Part shown: positions 47,195 through 47,752 of the stretch, piece by piece
Position numbering within the stretch: the first letter of the stretch is position 1
Layout of the letters: each line of letters begins with the position of its first letter
Assembly: GCA_002449305.1 (NCBI GenBank)
Contig: DKDI01000036.1
Span: 22,786-70,537 of the forward strand
Origin: Treponema sp. UBA6852
GTDB taxonomy: Bacteria; Spirochaetota; Spirochaetia; Treponematales; Treponemataceae
DNA length: 47,752 nucleotides
Direction of reading: 5' to 3'
The notes under the pieces: model-generated
What the model was told of the DNA's origin: nothing
Databases searched by the model: none
The model's input: the letters and a program-made list of their open reading frames with translations, nothing else
Made by a program: the position numbers and the translations under genes

Positions 47195-47223
47195 TCAAGG
47201 TATTGAGTGTAAGCGTACCTTGA
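47195..47223. promoter_or_regulatory. Inverted repeat upstream of the last gene
   Basis: TCAAGGTA (47195-47202) and TACCTTGA (47216-47223), 13 bp apart, 97 bp before the ATG. An 8-bp perfect arm suggests a dimeric regulator site. Confidence 0.45.
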
Positions 47224-47319
47224 TTAGACGTATTCACTTTTTGCATATCTTGAAATGAGAAATAAATATTGGACATAACGACTTCGCAGAATTATATTCT
47301 TTTTGATATGGAGGAAATT

Positions 47320-47752
47320 ATGAAAAAACTGATTACGGCATTTATCGGTTTGTTTTGTGCTTTATTTTTTTGTGGCGCGGAAACTGCTGGCAAAGCAGAA
47401 GGAAATGGTAATATGAAAATCGAAAAATCAAAACTGGATTCATCGCTTTTTAAGACGGATGCGGAATTTATGCAGACTTTCCGCAATTTTTCTGACGGCG
47501 AAGTGCCTGCGTATGCAAAAGGCAAGGTTGAAGAAAAGGAGAGAAATCTTGCTGTTCTGGCGGCGTTGCTCGGCGTTCAGGGAAAAGAGGAATTTGAGGT
47601 TGCGCTGGACAAGGCTCTTTCTTCCGGCAGCGTGACGGCGGTTGAGGCAAAAGAAGTTATTTATCAGGCAGCGGCTTATCTTGAGTTCGGAAAAGTTCGC
47701 CCATTCCTTGATTCTGCAAATAAAATTATGAAAGCGCACAAAATAAAGCTTC
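47320..47752 (+). CDS. Exported carboxymuconolactone decarboxylase-like protein (5' part)
   Basis: The first 144 codons of a gene that leaves the window. Residues 1-20 are a signal peptide (LITAFIGLFCALFFCGAETA). The rest matches carboxymuconolactone decarboxylase family proteins: ERNLAVLAALLGVQGKEEFE, then LDKALSSGSVTAVEAKEVIYQ and YLEFGKVRPF, the helical AhpD-like fold. The C-X-X-C of AhpD peroxidases is not seen in this part. GGAGG lies before the ATG. A periplasmic, secreted product is inferred from the signal. Confidence 0.8.
   Translation, partial: MKKLITAFIGLFCALFFCGAETAGKAEGNGNMKIEKSKLDSSLFKTDAEFMQTFRNFSDGEVPAYAKGKVEEKERNLAVLAALLGVQGKEEFEVALDKALSSGSVTAVEAKEVIYQAAAYLEFGKVRPFLDSANKIMKAHKIKL

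Larger units (their letters stand above)
46581..47319. other. Gene-free 739-bp region with the 41-bp array
   Basis: Apart from the array I see an AGGGTTT/AAAACCCT hairpin at 47165-47182 and the inverted repeat TCAAGGTA / TACCTTGA (47195-47223), with the ribosome site GGAGG just before the last gene. No gene was found. Confidence 0.7.

Overview
The window looks like a chromosomal segment of a host-associated Treponema (spirochaete). Reasons: a class I lysyl-tRNA synthetase, BspA-type leucine-rich lipoproteins, many relaxed-lipobox lipoproteins, AT-rich DNA with frequent AGGAGG-type ribosome sites, and homopolymeric G tracts at surface-protein genes. The species is inferred from gene content, not from a marker gene.

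Layout. 1-3230: the 3' tail of a CRISPR array (cas genes would lie outside the window), followed by a CARF-domain gene coupled to a sigma-70-like gene, then a short accessory stretch with a 29-residue membrane peptide, an orphan CRISPR-like repeat and a transglutaminase-like membrane protein. 3230-8805: ettA, a small basic ORF, a lipoprotein behind a poly-G promoter, an AAA ATPase behind a large palindrome, and a Cof-type phosphatase. 8809-16364: a phosphohexomutase, three secreted proteins (NADase-type glycan-binding and YARHG domains), class I lysS and two membrane proteins. 16442-19308: a DUF4258/YgiT toxin-antitoxin pair between two copies of one terminator, pta behind tRNA-Pro(GGG), and a decayed chemotaxis receptor. 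19699-25585: a BspA lipoprotein broken at a G tract, ilvE, an adenine methyltransferase joined to a MATE pump, and a lone antitoxin. 25887-33370: prs, a sugar kinase, a HAD phosphatase, a second MATE pump, and guaB-purA. 33430-37948: repeats, an orphan transposase HTH, a second lipoprotein broken at a G tract, a glycosyltransferase and an Mpi-like DNA invertase. 38218-45009: DUF2130 nuclease-like protein, TetR-methyltransferase pair, two small lipoproteins, TrpB2 and LysR. 45049-47752: a DUF3990/DUF3791 operon, a DUF4160/DUF2442 pair, a 41-bp periodic array of palindromes, and the start of a carboxymuconolactone decarboxylase-like gene.

Three themes connect the genes. First, four G tracts (7 or 9 G) sit either between promoter boxes or early in lipoprotein genes. 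Two break reading frames that a tract of 8 G would restore, which is the signature of phase-variable surface proteins. Second, the accessory DNA is rich in toxin-antitoxin-like modules; two of them share a nearly identical promoter. Third, the CRISPR tail is followed by a possible signalling output (CARF plus sigma-like protein) and by an orphan repeat 2 kb away. The least explained structure is the array at about 46,650-47,155: at least twelve AATT-centred near-palindromes, ten of the eleven spacings being 40-42 bp and eight exactly 41 bp, with a four-unit higher-order pattern.
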